A stretch of 64,000 bases of DNA. Origin: Rotaria macrura. Taxonomy: Eukaryota; Rotifera; Eurotatoria; Philodinida; Philodinidae. The notes beneath the pieces were generated by a model that was not told the DNA's origin, searched no databases, and worked only from the letters and a program-made list of their open reading frames with translations. Location: NCBI GenBank assembly GCA_900239685.1, contig OENT01000287.1, positions 1-64,000 of the forward strand. The letters run 5' to 3'. Within the stretch, counting starts at the first letter, position 1. Each line of letters begins with the position of its first letter. The position numbers and the translations under genes are program-made. Below, one piece after another: positions 1 to 13,330 of this stretch.

Positions 1-2
1 CT

Positions 3-704
3 ACAGAAGCATTATTAAGTACTAGACCACCAAGTCCAGTTGATGATAAACATTTATCAGATGAAGAAGAAGTTAACTCAGATGATAACCAAGTATCGAT
101 TAGCACAGATTTACCAAGTGTAGTTAGCATAGAAACCACATTTGATAGTCAAGAATTCAACGTCGGAAGCTTGGAAGCATCACCGATTGCAGAAGAAACA
201 AGTCCTTCAAATGTTGTAGCATCATCTAGTATTGATGTATCTCATCCAGTCAACAATGAATTATCGTCGATGAGTGAAGAAACACATAGAAGGGAAAGTG
301 AAGCACAATTTACGTTTGAAGAATCTGATTCAACAACTATGGATCCATTCTGGACCCCTGAAGAATCAGGCTCAGCAACATTTCATCCATTCTGGATCCC
401 TGAAGAATCAAATGAAATACATGCTGAAGTATCATTTAGTTCCAGTGAAATGAATCTTAAAAACAATGAAGTGTTCATGGTTAATGAAGAATCGAGTTCG
501 ATGAATGCGCAAACGTCAGAGATTACCACTGAATTGAGTCCAGAACGTATTGACGCACCATCTAATGATCAAGAATCTGATGGAAGAAACGATAACGCAT
601 CACCTGTTACCGAAACCTCAAATTTAAGAAACGAGGATGAGTTTCCTACATTTGACGAAGTTACTCCAGAAAATATTGAGCAATCAAATCCAGAAAAAAA
701 ATGA
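3..704 (+). CDS. Acidic Ser/Glu/Asn-rich protein, 3' end only
   Basis: The reading frame is open from the window edge to TGA at 702-704, about 233 codons, with the start lying upstream. The visible part is low-complexity, rich in Ser, Glu, Asp, Asn and Thr, with no transmembrane segment and almost no cysteine, so it reads as an intrinsically disordered acidic tail. A short internal duplication is visible: the block ending PFWTPEES is followed about 16 residues later by PFWIPEES, both preceded by a Ser/Thr stretch. Codon use is AT-rich and coherent, and the frame has no stops, so it is probably a real last exon. The family cannot be recognised; whether a folded domain precedes this tail is not visible here. 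Confidence 0.6.
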   Translation, partial: TEALLSTRPPSPVDDKHLSDEEEVNSDDNQVSISTDLPSVVSIETTFDSQEFNVGSLEASPIAEETSPSNVVASSSIDVSHPVNNELSSMSEETHRRESEAQFTFEESDSTTMDPFWTPEESGSATFHPFWIPEESNEIHAEVSFSSSEMNLKNNEVFMVNEESSSMNAQTSEITTELSPERIDAPSNDQESDGRNDNASPVTETSNLRNEDEFPTFDEVTPENIEQSNPEKK

Positions 705-844
705 ATCTATTACTGAAATGAATTAATTATCGCTATGAGTCACAATTTACAAGTTTGAATTATTTCATATGAACTAAATAACGTACATGATTTTTGTCAT
801 TGTATTAAAACTTTTTTTCTGTTATTTATAATACTATTTGTACG

Positions 845-850
845 AATAAA
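845..850 (+). terminator. Likely polyadenylation signal AATAAA
   Basis: An AATAAA hexamer lies about 140 bases after the stop codon of the acidic-tail gene, in an AT-rich 3' flank. The distance suits a short 3' UTR. Assigned by position only. Confidence 0.4.
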
Positions 851-975
851 TTATAATGGCTAGCCTAATAAAAATTCTAAACTTGAATTTACTGTCATTT
901 CATTGGTTAACTTCCATTTTCGCCTAAATTTGTTTTCGTGTACTCCATTTTCACCGATTTCCATTTTCTCCGACT

Positions 976-1881
976 GCTATTTCGCCGAGAACATTTTTTG
1001 ACCGACACATATCTGGTCACATATGATTCATTTTCTATTTAAAATTTTTTACAGCTAACGGGTTCATAAACAAACTCACTCATATCCAACTGAGATGGTA
1101 ACTAAGTCAGTTGAACACTTTACATGCTTAGAAACAGACGCCATCGGATAAGGGTGTGAGTTGCTTCCATTCATTCATACGCAAACCACGCTCACAATCA
1201 TATGCACTCAGACCCATCTGTTGCGTCGTGAGAAGGTTCAGAGGCGCAACTATTAAAAATACCCGGTGCCACAACAATGGATTGTGTGTGGCAGAGAATA
1301 AAATTGATGAAATAAAGTAAAATTGAATTCGGAGGAGTATCCGATAATATATTTGATATGAACACAAAAGAGATGCGATTAAGAACTACACTAAAGAGTA
1401 ACTGGCAAGAGTTACGAGAGAAGGAAATAGTTGAAGTAGATACGCTCGAACGGCGAGCAAAACATATTGAAAGATTGAATATAGATATATCTCGATAAGT
1501 AGACTGCCTAGATTTAAGAAGGATAAGAGAATAATATAATGTTATTCTGAATTAACAATTTTAGGCCCAAAACAATAAGAAAGAAAAAGGGAAGGAAATT
1601 AGAAAGAGAAAAAAAATGCCCACACAACAAATATCAGTGACGATTTAGCCGTCCCCATTGCATCTAGTGGTATCTATTCCCAAGTATGTAAAAGGCTCAA
1701 CTGGCTTAGTTACCAATTTAGATAGCTGTCAACTCAGATGGCTATCCACTCACATGGTTACCAACTCAGTTGGATATGTGTCAGTTTGTTTATAAACCCG
1801 TTAGCTGTAAAAATACTTTAAATGTAAAATGAATCTTATGTGACCAGGTATGTTTCGGTCAAAATACGTTGTCGCTAAAAT
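976..1881. mobile_element. Inverted-repeat (MITE/foldback-like) element, about 0.9 kb
   Basis: The left arm, about 976-1125, pairs with the reverse complement of about 1684-1881. Long shared runs include CAGCTAACGGGTT (1052-1064) facing its complement near 1795-1807, and the block around TGGTCACATATGATTCATTTT near 1014-1034 facing 1830-1850. The right arm carries about 50 extra bases of repeated TTGGTAACC-like units relative to the left arm. No transposase frame is seen in the 560-base centre. A clear target-site duplication was not identified, so the outer ends are approximate. Confidence 0.7.
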
Positions 1882-4110
1882 TGGACTAATGCATTTCATT
1901 GGAGGTCACATTTTGCATCCTCTGGTCGTAGTCTTCTCTGATGCGTTGAACTTCTGTCGTACCAGAAAAAAACATAACACGAAGTTCGTTCTGGCGTTAA
2001 TACTTTCTAGATTTATAGTGTTGTCCAGCGTTATGCATAGGTAATAATCGATAGAAGAATATACGTTAAATACAACAGATTGCAATTGCCAGTACAATAC
2101 AAATTTCAAATTATTGAAAATATATTCGAATCAATATTAAACTAATGCTTACCTTCAATCAATAGCTTTTTCATTATAGAAATTATAAGCTGTGTTATAG
2201 ATAAAAGAAATTAAAACTTCTTACGCAAACGCGGCATGTAGCTGACGAAGAACAATAGAACATAAATTTGCTTCATGAGTGTTTCAGAAAAATTACAAAG
2301 TTAAAGAATTTGCAAAGATATTCCACATTCGCTGGTGATCATAGATGAATGACACTGAATGGTATGCTACAAAGATTGTAACACTGGAGTCTAGAAGCGA
2401 AAATTCACTTCTATCTGTCTGTCTGTAATACTCGATACAAATGACCATGATATTTGCATCAAGTGTTACAACACGATATACATAAGCGAATTGCCATTTC
2501 TATCACTTTACGAGAAGTATTCAAGGGTAGATGCTCGTATGTTCTAGATATTTAAGATTGAAGTCTAGTGTCGAATGAATCGATTTCGATTCACACGAAT
2601 TTTTTTTATTAAAAATCAGTGATCAATAATGGGCAACGCTATTGTTTTAGTGTTGTCTAAGTTTTAGACACTGTTCTCCTTGAATTAAATCATAGGAAAA
2701 AAAGCAGAACAATATATGTATTTATTTAATGAATGGTTGATAATACAGGGTGTAAAGTACGATTAACATCCAGAGGAAGATATTTTTAATGATCACTGAC
2801 TCTTCACTGCGAAATGAACACTGTTTGATTGACCACTTTGAAAACGAAACAAATATTACATGTAGTCTGTGTAAATTTTAGTAATATTAAAAGAACACTA
2901 TTTATTATTAGTTTTAAAAAACTTTTTCTTACACAATTCTAATTCGATCACCCAATCAACTATAGTTTTATGAAAAAACTTATCGCATATACTGAATATC
3001 TCAAAATAAAAAATTGATTGGAACGCAGGACGCATAGGTTCAATTCATTAACTTGTACGAAACTGCAATGACGCTTTATCAATAATGAATTAATTTAATA
3101 TAGTAATGTATCTTCAAGTGAGAGGATCTGAAATCAACGTGACTGATTAAATGTAGTTGCCATTTATGTTCACTACTTGTGAGATGAAACAATCGCAGCA
3201 TTAATGTGTACCGGAGTCATTTATAATTTTCTCCTTTATACACTTTCGCTAGGTCAACGGTTGACAACCAGTTTGAAATTGTGAAAATTTTTAAAATTGA
3301 CATTTTAAAAATATTGTTTCTATAGACGTCTTTTTTCTCTCTTAAAAAGTTTTCTATGTACCGAAATCAAACGTAAATGAAAATCGTTGTTCTGCTTCAC
3401 ACTGTATGCAACGCTAAGGTATTTTGACTTAACTCTGATGTTACAATGCGTTTAATTGATATTTTTGTAATGCTTCATACAACTGGTGAGAATACTTAAC
3501 ATCATAGATAAATGCAACTTGACATGTCCAATAAAATAGACATAAAATAATATGAAAAAAATATTGTTTTTGTTCATGGAAGGATTTTGAAGTTTATCAA
3601 GTATTTTTTCATCATTGAGAAACGAATCTAGAAAAAGATTTTGTTCAATTAAGCACAATTATGATGAATTTGAATCGGTTATATTTTCAGAAAAATATTT
3701 CTTCCAATGTAATAACTCAATCCAACATTTTGAAAAGCAAGAAAACACTACAAGATCTTCATGTGTCTAATGCATTACTTTTCACTTGATGATGAATAAT
3801 ATTGGATATACTATGGTCGTGGAGCTTTCATTCTAATGGCTGTATCTATATCATTCATGTCAAGAAATCAAACTAGAGTCAAGCATCAATGAAAATTTGT
3901 ATCGAATACAAGCTATCACTTTTTTAATCATACATAGACATAGACACAATGCAGTGATCAATTGCAGAATTCTCTATTTTATTTCACTTTATGGAAATTA
4001 CAAAGTAAAATTTCTATGCTTCTTTTTCGTTGGTCTATGTCAACAATATACAACAATATGACGTCATAGTAGTAGCGAAATAAACACGATTTTCATTAAA
4101 TTGAAGTTCT
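1882..4110. other. Intergenic stretch, no gene recognised
   Basis: AT-rich sequence with scattered short open frames of fewer than 70 codons, none with recognisable protein character. A minus-strand AATAAA (plus-strand TTTATT near 4111) at its right edge probably belongs to the first SLC26 gene. Confidence 0.5.
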
Positions 4111-4145
4111 TTTATTTTATCATTACTCTGAACGTTATGCTGTAG

Positions 4146-7100
4146 TCAATATATCATGTTCCATAATAGAAAATGAAAAAGGTACAGAAAAACATAATAA
4201 TTAGTGTTTTGTTTTAATAGTTTAATCATGATTATTAAAGTATAAAAAAAATAGAAGAAATCGTTAATCTTTATAACTAGCACCATTACTTTTATCAGAT
4301 TTCTGTATTGGCTATGAGTGGCTAAAATGTTTTTCATTCGATAATTATATATATATATACAAAGATTGAGAATATTCGCGTCCATACATACCTGAACATT
4401 AGTTTCCATTTCTTCGTCTTGAATCTGTTGAACAGCATCGTGAACAGTAGCTGTAACATTTACTGTACATTGTTTATCCATATCAAGTTTTTCCAACACA
4501 TCATAGTTATAATCTAAGTGCAATATATGTAAAGTTTCTTTTCTTGTCGAACTGTAATGTAATACTTACATCTCAGATGACATAGATATACTCTGTATTC
4601 ACAATCATTGAGTTCTTTCAAAGCTTGTAGAAAAATTTTTCCCCCGCTATAGTCAAGTTGACTAATCGAAGAACAATCAATAATAATATGAGTTAAATGA
4701 CGAGCTTTAAAACAAACGGCATTTGATTCTTTGAAATCGAAAATTCGTCTTTGTCCAGTTTTTAAATCAATACCAACAGCATCTAAGAGACTTTCACGAA
4801 AATATTCTGCATTAAAATATATGATGGGAGATTCGAAACGAAAAATTTTTGTACGAGAAACTTCATGAACCTAAAAGAAAAAAAATGAAATAAGCTGAAA
4901 TAGTTATGTGACTTTGTGTTATTCATACATTTGTAAAACGTTGTACAGCCACATATACTTCACTACCTTCGTATTGACCAAGTATTGTCGTACGAGGTCT
5001 AAACTAATTGATAATACATAAAAGATGAGAAGAAGAGTTGAACAAACCGAAATTGTCGAAGAACAACAACGACAAGTGATACCATGACACCAATAAATAG
5101 ACCATAATCAACATCAAGTATAACCGTACTTAAAAATGTCGTGATCCAAACGATCTAAACAATCTCATGAGAATTCATTATTTAATGGATGCTTTTTACT
5201 GCTTCAAGTTTTGTAACACGACCGATCGTATAAATATCTTTTGTTTGCATTAATAAACTTTTCAATGCCACAACAATGATGGATGCTAAACAAGCCTAAA
5301 GTAGTTATATTCAAAATCATTAGTTATATATGTCATTCGTTGTTAATTAGTATACTTTAGGTAAAGCTTCAAACAAAGATCCAATGCGTAGAATAATAAA
5401 AAGAAGAAAACCACATGATACAAGGCTAGCCAACTATGATCAACAAAATAAAAAGGAATACGAATACGAAAGAACGTATTTCATACCTGTGTCTTACCAC
5501 CAGCATTAACATAAACACTTGTACGCGATAGAGAAGCACCACTGGGATATGATGCAAAAAACGAGCCAATAACCTATGCAAAATAATTATCAGATAATTA
5601 TTCTATTATAATTGTTTGTAACATACATTACATGCACCATAAGCAACTAGTTCTTGATTTGAATTCACACAATATTTGAATTTTTTTGCAAAAGTTTTTG
5701 CTAGTGACATGCATATAGCAAAGGCAACAATAGCAATCATAAATCCGTCTTTAATTAGGCTAGGCATAAGTATGAATGACGGGGCTTGTGGTGTACGAAA
5801 ACTAATAAACAATGTTTACTAAATCATTATGTATTCACATGAAAAGAATTCTTTCGTCTCATTTACCCACGACCAATTGTACTCACAACTTTAACATGAT
5901 AACGATTACTCAGATCAAGAAAGTAGGAAAAAAATGTACCGACCACAATCTAGAAAGTTGAAAACGCTATATAAGATGATTTATTTACGTCTTTTTCATA
6001 ATTACAATAATCAATTCAATTGGAATAGGTATTTGTAATGTTTGAAAAACTTTGATCTTTTTCATTTGCTTCTTATAAAATGGTTCAAGATGTTCTTTGA
6101 CAACGATGAGACTTACTATCGAACATACAGATATGCCCAGTGTCACAATGTTAGTATCTTTTAGTTTACTAAATATTTCAATATAGGTCTAAATTATAAC
6201 AAAACAAAGAGAAGAATTGAGAACGTTGTAAAAAAACCAGATCATTTTCTTCTTACATAGACGATATGGAACGGTCCAACATACCTTTTGGGTGATAAAC
6301 CAAAAATACTGGGTAATTGCGAAGTAAATACTAATATGGCAGTACCAGTTGTGTAGCCACTGATGAATGAATCGGAAAGAAATGATGTCAGAAAGCCAAG
6401 ATGGAAAACACTTAGAAGCAGCTGTCCGTAGAAAGACTCAATCCTATTTTAAGATTGTAATTATTTTTCTAATCGAATTACCTGTATGATTCCAACAATA
6501 AAGGCCAATGTACTTGCAATCGTAATGGCATATGATGGATCAATCAATGTTTCATTGGACACTATTCCTTTTGTATTGTTGTTCAGCAAACCAGGTCCCA
6601 TAGTAGACATTGTTGATTGTATACTGAGACGATCAACAACGTTTCCTGTCATTAAGCTGATGACGGCGATAGTACCTAAAGTTAAATATTATTTCTATTC
6701 AGAAAGGGACAAAAGAAAGCGAGAAATCCTGATCTAACCCATCGATAAATGTCTTGATGTTCCAAATAAGGCATAAACTAAGGATGGGAAAAATGACGCA
6801 TACAATCCTGTGAAAATGAAATCTATGTTCTTTGTAATTTTAATAATTAAAATGCGTACCAGTAATGGCCGGTAATCGGGCTAATAACGCATAGCCCATG
6901 CCTTGAGGAATTTGCATGATCGCAATCTTAATCAGACAAACAAACGAGAGTATTTTCATTGGTGATTTAAACAATCTGATACCGTAATGCCGCAAATGAT
7001 ATCTTGCGGTAGCCACTGGATTTGATAGATCTTTAACCATGATAGAAATGGAAACAATATTTTTATATAAGATTGACCACATTTTTTGGAAGGTACACAT

Positions 7101-7324
7101 TTATTTCGAGCATATTCACATATTTGATGAAATAAAATGACTGGTGTTCGATCTTCATACGTCGTTGGAATAAATACTTTATCAAATGATTTTTGTGTGA
7201 TTATAGGGCGATCAACAACAATACTGTGGCTTCGGCTTCTCATTTTCGATTCATTTAAATGATTTTGTTCGTCCGATGGATCCATGAATTCTAGATGAAC
7301 TTGAACAAAATCATTTATTGTCAA
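4146..7324 (-). CDS. SLC26-family anion transporter, tandem copy 1
   Basis: Multi-pass anion exchanger or channel of the SLC26/SulP family with a C-terminal STAS domain. Exons on the minus strand: 7324-6983, 6926-6860, 6807-6739, 6675-6482, 6421-6257, 6188-6006, 5949-5867, 5801-5627, 5573-5487, 5433-5356, 5295-5200, 5154-5048, 4998-4929, 4870-4570 and 4513-4392. Together they give 713 in-frame codons. Family signatures are clear: DIICGIT joined across intron 1 to IAIMQIPQGMGYALLA (first transmembrane signature), SGYTTGTAILVFTSQ, NQELVAYGACN, the Gly-Gly-Lys-Thr-Gln motif before exon 10, DYGLFIG, and STAS pieces IDCSSISQLDYSGG and TVHDAVQ. The 3' end is unsettled: without splicing the frame runs on to a stop at 4146, giving a Tyr/Phe-rich tail. 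Which SLC26 subtype it is cannot be told, nor its substrate (sulfate, chloride, bicarbonate or oxalate). Confidence 0.92.
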
Positions 7325-10300
7325 ATTTCGTTTACAATATGTTTAGTAGATAAAAATAATGATTCGAAAAATGAGCATCGGTAATTCAAGGTTGATTTCT
7401 GATGTTTATCTAGTGGATTATACTACTTTTTCACTCTTTTCAGGTGAAGCACTAATATATGTATGATATGCTTGAGTGCCCACCGTTATACCACAAATCA
7501 TGAAGCTAGGAGAATAATATTCATCTGAGTCGTTCTGTTCTCATTTACAACGCTTCATCGAGTACATTTTACATAGTTGACCTTGCTTGTTTATGATTTA
7601 AACACAAAAATATTACTATTACCAAGAAGTTTTTATTCCTTTTGCTTTTAATGTTCACCAGAGAAATATACACGTGATGTATTGTTGATTGAAAAAATTA
7701 TAATGAAACTTGCCTTAATATCTTCTGAAGATTATATGATTTGTCAGATTGTTTAATGATATCATATCGACGTAGAGAGACAAAAAATTAGCACTATGTA
7801 TAAATGATAATAAGTTGGTTTCTTGTTTATATGAGCATCTGTTATTTTCAAAAACAATTTCAATTATGAATGCATTAATGATCAATAGATTTTGTGACTA
7901 GCCAATGTAAGGTATCAGTCACTATTAAAGAAGATAGATCATGCAAACATGAAAGGTCACAGATAAATGCAATTTTTTCTCGTCGTGTGATAATACAGCA
8001 TTTCAAGACTACCATCTTCATAGGTAACAAATAGTATACTGATTGTTGTTTAAAACACTTCTCTACAGACATATTGAGCCATGCAGTAAAGTCACGTACT
8101 GTAGGCAATTTTATGTTCTGTGAAATCTAACAAACAAACAAACGCGAACTATTTTCTAAATGTTTCACTTATACACGTAGATACACATATTATCATTAAC
8201 AAAATTGAACTAAACGAAAATTTAGAAACATTGAAAAATATCATCGATATGTGTGAGTTGATCAATTCTAGCCTAATATTCGAATGTATCTATGACATCG
8301 GATATTAGTCATGAAAAACATTACACTCGGTAGGATACATCGACGAGGAATAGATATCATAAACCTTGCCGTATTTCATTTGAATCGAACGAAAAATCCT
8401 TGTTTTCGAAGAAAAGAATCGGTTTTTGTTTAACCAGAAGACAGTGAGCATATTCAGGCATCCATCACAAGTTAAAACAAAGAAGAAAAATATTCGGCTT
8501 ATACGACGTCATATTTTCCGATGGAAAAAGTCGACGAGTAACAATAGTCTTTTTTTTTATAACTTATCGAGAGAAATAGACGGAAGTTCTGAGTTACAAC
8601 ATCATCTTGTTTCATCTGCAATTGTATCATGAGTATAGTCTGGAGTCAAGTTGAAATAAATACTATTCTTTAGAGCACACAACAAGCTGAAAGAACAAAC
8701 ATCCACTTTCTGCTGAAATAATTCAGCAAAATAAAGGTGGATAGAAACTATCCGTAGTCGCTCTGTCTATGAACTTTCGCAATCGACACATCGTTAGAGA
8801 TAGTTAAATTTCTAGCCCTTCATTTCTTCATTGCTTTTATATTGGATTTAGAGTGAAAAGATCCATGATTTCAACTGATGAAATATTTAAGAGAATAAAA
8901 GAAGTAGCAGCATCATCATATATTGACTAGAGATAAATGAAATGCATTTAATTCATATATGAACAGTAGCTGCATTGTATCGACACCCTGTGCTATTATA
9001 TCTTTTAGTTATGATATTTAAATCAATACATACACTAAGTTTTTTTGCAAAACAAGTCTCTATTTAAGAAAATTATCCATGTATTTTGAAACACATATGA
9101 CTATGGAAGACATTTTCGATAAATATAATACTACAGGAATTATTTTGAAAATTAAGTAGTTATAGAAAAGGAAGAATTTCTATAAATGGTAATTCTCAAC
9201 ATCCAAATATTCTTGACAACATTATATGTTTTACACATTTCTAGCGAATAGATAACCTAATCATCGAAAGTTTCTGTAAATCGATTAAATTTCCTTGAGA
9301 AAAAGATCTATTAGTTTCTTCCGAATTTAATCAAGGATAATTAGCTAAAAAATTTTTATTTTCGATTAACAGATTCTTCGAAAGTCAAGACTCTCTTTCT
9401 AAAATGCAGAAAAAACATCAGTCCAAAGCTAAACATTTTAAATTTATCAATGATCAGTTATTTGCCAATTGAATAAATTAATATGTATGATCCTTGGCAG
9501 AAGTGAAAATCGATATCAATGAACACAACAGGCTAGCTTCAGTACTTGACTAGTTATTTGAACATCAATCGGTTTCCGATTTTCGGATGTTAACAATCGG
9601 TGTTCTTTTTGTTCTGATTTCTCACAATTGCAAGACTCAGCTTTGAAATACTGTGAAATACGATTGGTGGACGATAAAGATAGAATCTAGACAATTATTT
9701 ACACGTTTGCATAATCAACATACTCATTCATCTGAATCGCTTCACTTATCGTTGTTTGATTTCTCATCGATGTTTGTCTATTATTTATAATCTAACAGTA
9801 ATTTATTGCTTCTTTTTAACTTTCCAACTAATAGGTTCCAATTCATTTTGTTTGCAACATATGTGTTAAATCAAACAAATTCTAGTGGATTACAGCTGAA
9901 TCATCTTGATTTAACTTTGAATTATCATCATTAGTACAATTTAGTATTTAGGTCAAATAATTATAGTCGATAAAATTTTGCATTCGACTAGGTTTAACAA
10001 TAATTCATTAGTTTAAAAAACTTTCGAATTAGTTTGAGAAAAATTAAAACACGTGTACATACTGTGATTTTGCACCTTTTCACTGCCTTGTAGACCGAGC
10101 ATGTTTCACCTTAATGCAATTTTCAATGAGAAAAAAACAACGAATGAGCATAAATATTATACGTTATTAGAGATATATCAGAGAAAACGAGACAAACATA
10201 ATTGCAGAAGCAAAAAAATATCTTTTCAAAAGATTCGATAAGAAAAATGCGCAACAAAACTTTGAATCGAATGCAAACCGAACTTTGATCAGCGTAGATA

Positions 10301-12208
10301 AACAAACTGAGGTGAAGGATTTCATGTACCCAAGCAAGCAAACAACAAATTGTAGACGGTGACATGAGTAGTTCAATGTATCCGTAATATTCTTCAGGCG
10401 TTGTGTAACACTTCTTCTATACCGACCATAACAAGCTAATTGAGGTAGAAGATCAAAATGTTGATTCAAACATAGTTCCAGTGCTGTACGAAATCTGCCG
10501 AGTATGAAAGTGCCAGATCATGAGATATCAATAGACTGACGTTATTGTAAGCAGTTCGGTGCGGGGATAGAAGTGTTTTTTTTTCTTTGCTAGAACAGTT
10601 AAAAATAGCTCCATGATAGTCATTGACTTCTCCAATAATTAGTAAGCATTTAAGAGTAACGATTAGCACAAGTCGGAAATAGTTTTTGGAATCCGATTTG
10701 ACTATTTTCTAAGTTCGAGAATTCATTGTCGTTATTAGTTGAGAGAAAGTTGCGACTTCTTAGAAACTCATGTTTTTCATAGTAAATAATCTAGATTTCT
10801 CGTTTCCATTAATAAACGTGGAATAAAAAAAATGATTTCGATACAAATTGTAATTAGCAATATATCGACAATTCGTTGATTAGTTACAGTGGTAACTGTA
10901 TGCATGCAAAGCATAGACAAGGATATCGAGTCGATATGATTTCGTTTAGCATTTAATACCAGAAATCATTCAAAACGATACATAGTTATAAGGGCTAGAA
11001 GGCATATCTCCGAAGTTTTTTGTATTTGAAGTTTGTGATCATTGAGAATCAATTGCTCCACCACTGTTAAAGGTCACACCATACGAATCTAGATAGTTTC
11101 TTTTTCGTCCTTTTGTCGACCGTGAATGTTCAAAAGATTACTTCGAAAAATGAAACTCCAATATGAAAATTTTTGACACATGAATGTATTGATTTGCAAT
11201 GGAAGATTAAACATTAATATGGAAACTTTCTCAAATTCTATTCTTTCTTTTCTTATCACTAATAATGTTTTTAAATTACATGCTTGAATAGTTCTATTGT
11301 ATTGTCTTGACTCTTTCTCTTTTCATCTAATGTTTTTCTCTTGCTGTTTTTGCCCCTGTGTGAATAGGCATGAAGAGGCGCAGTAAAGATAGTGACATTC
11401 TTCTTTCTTCTATTGTCAGATACCTTATGATTCTTATTCGATTAATAAAACTGACATGATTAAAAACGATTAGTTAAACATTACATACTAATTTTAATAT
11501 CTTCAATAACCTATCGTGACATTTATAGAATTATATTCTAAAAATGATAAAACGTAAATCTTCATAATTATCATTGAAGAAGAGTGAAGTTTCTTGGAAA
11601 GCAATAGAAAAAAAAACTTCTATAAATTGCACTTGAATTACTGATGATGAACATTAGAAGTTTATCCTATAGTATCACGCGAAAGCATAACTTTCCTTCC
11701 ATTTTTGATAATGAAAAAATACTTAACTGTATGAAGATGAGAACAATTATTGATAACGACCAAATAACGGGTCCCCACATAATAAATGGCCACTTTTTGT
11801 TTTCAGTTTTTCAAACATTTAAACATAATTGTACAATGCCACATTGATATCGTCCGATAGAGAATTTAATTCTCTACAAAACTGCTAGTTTTTATTTTCT
11901 AAGAAGTATTCCATCTTGTGTATCTGATGGAAGTAAACTTATTATGAATCAAGCACTCGGAAATAGGAAAACAAGAGCACGAGAAGAAACAACTACAATT
12001 CGCAAAATATATGCTCAAGAAATCGTATTGGCTACAGTCGCAAATCCAGGCATATAAACCGGTTCATATTTTTCCACATTAGGAAGCGTTGACTCCATGC
12101 ATTATTATCATCGATCCTTGAATTATTCTGTACTTTAAAAAAATTTATATTAGAAATTTATGTTTCTTGAAATCAAGCGGCAATTAATATAATAGGGAAT
12201 CAATTTAG

Positions 12209-12345
12209 AGTGGGAATGAATCTGGGAGGGACGAACTTAGACAGGGGAAGAAACTGGGAAGGGACGAATCCGGACAAAAAAAGCACGGGACGAATTCGGA
12301 ATCAATTAAGGAGGGACGAGTTGATGGGGGATGTAATAGGGGACC
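12209..12345 (+). repeat. G-rich degenerate short tandem repeat (GGGACGAA core)
   Basis: Within AT-rich surroundings this 130-base stretch is strongly purine-rich on the plus strand. It carries four irregularly spaced copies of GGGACGA followed by A or G, interspersed with GGGAATGAAT and GGGAAGAAAC variants. It looks like a decayed minisatellite. An open frame crosses it but reads only as Gly/Arg/Asn low complexity. Confidence 0.5.
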
Positions 12346-13291
12346 TATTAGTGGTGTGCCCTCATAATTTCCAGAATCATCATTGCTTAGAAAATCTTTA
12401 TTTGTGAAAAAATACCTCGCAAAACTTCTTCAAGTGCTAACTTCAATGGTTTTCTCCCAAATAATAGAACTGATGATCTTAACAAAATCATGAGTACATA
12501 GAACGGAAAATTCTCTATATTTAATGGTAGAATACTTGTACTTCTGGTATTTGTCTTTGTAAGTGCACGCTGACAGAAATCGTTTGATAATTTCAGAAAA
12601 GAGCAACTGTCAGTTGTACCCATCAGCAGGTGTTCATTTTTGTACTTATCGCCATCTACATGCAGTACTTCTTAGAAATAGAAAGTAACCGATTTTTTAG
12701 AAAATTAAACTCTGTACTGGATGATGTCGATATGGCATTTGACAATCATTTTTAAATGTTTGAAATACTCAAAACAAAAAGCGGGCATTTTTTATGAGAG
12801 CACCTGCTACTTATTGCATACTATGTATATTATTTATCGAAGTATCAAAGACAGGAAAAGAAATACACTCTCTATTGTTCATTCCCTTACTTGAACTGAG
12901 ATTTAAAATCTTCATCATTCATCAAATGCCCAGAATAAATTGAAAANAAGTCAATTAAATATTAATGAAATTCATGATTCTAACAGCGAACATACTTCTT
13001 TTCAAATTCCAAGAACTAATCAAACATTTTTCAATCTCGATGTTTTCTTTTATAAACTATTTCCTTCGGAAAGCAAAAATGATCGTCTCATTCAAGTATA
13101 TTTATCTAATTTTGTGTCGTAATCAAAAATTTTCAATGCAAACGAAAACCAAAATACACATTCGCATGGAATTCAATCAAATTTTCTTTAGGAGTCTGTA
13201 ATCGGAATTGATTTTTCTATCGCGTATCGATCAACTATCTACATAGCAAATAAGAAAAATATTATGTGCATATCTCTACGTATTTTTATAC

Positions 13292-13294
<3 letters not shown>

Positions 13295-13328
<34 letters not shown>
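13295..13328. repeat. TA dinucleotide microsatellite
   Basis: About 17 uninterrupted TA units, directly visible. Confidence 0.95.

Positions 13329-13330
<2 letters not shown>

Noticed and set aside
7875-8108. 77-codon minus-strand frame near SLC26 copy 1
   Set aside because: No recognisable domain or splice connection, and its composition is like the background.
12947-12947. Ambiguous base as the centre of another palindrome
   Set aside because: Only about six bases on each side pair (AATTGA with TCAATT), so it looks like an ordinary low-quality base.
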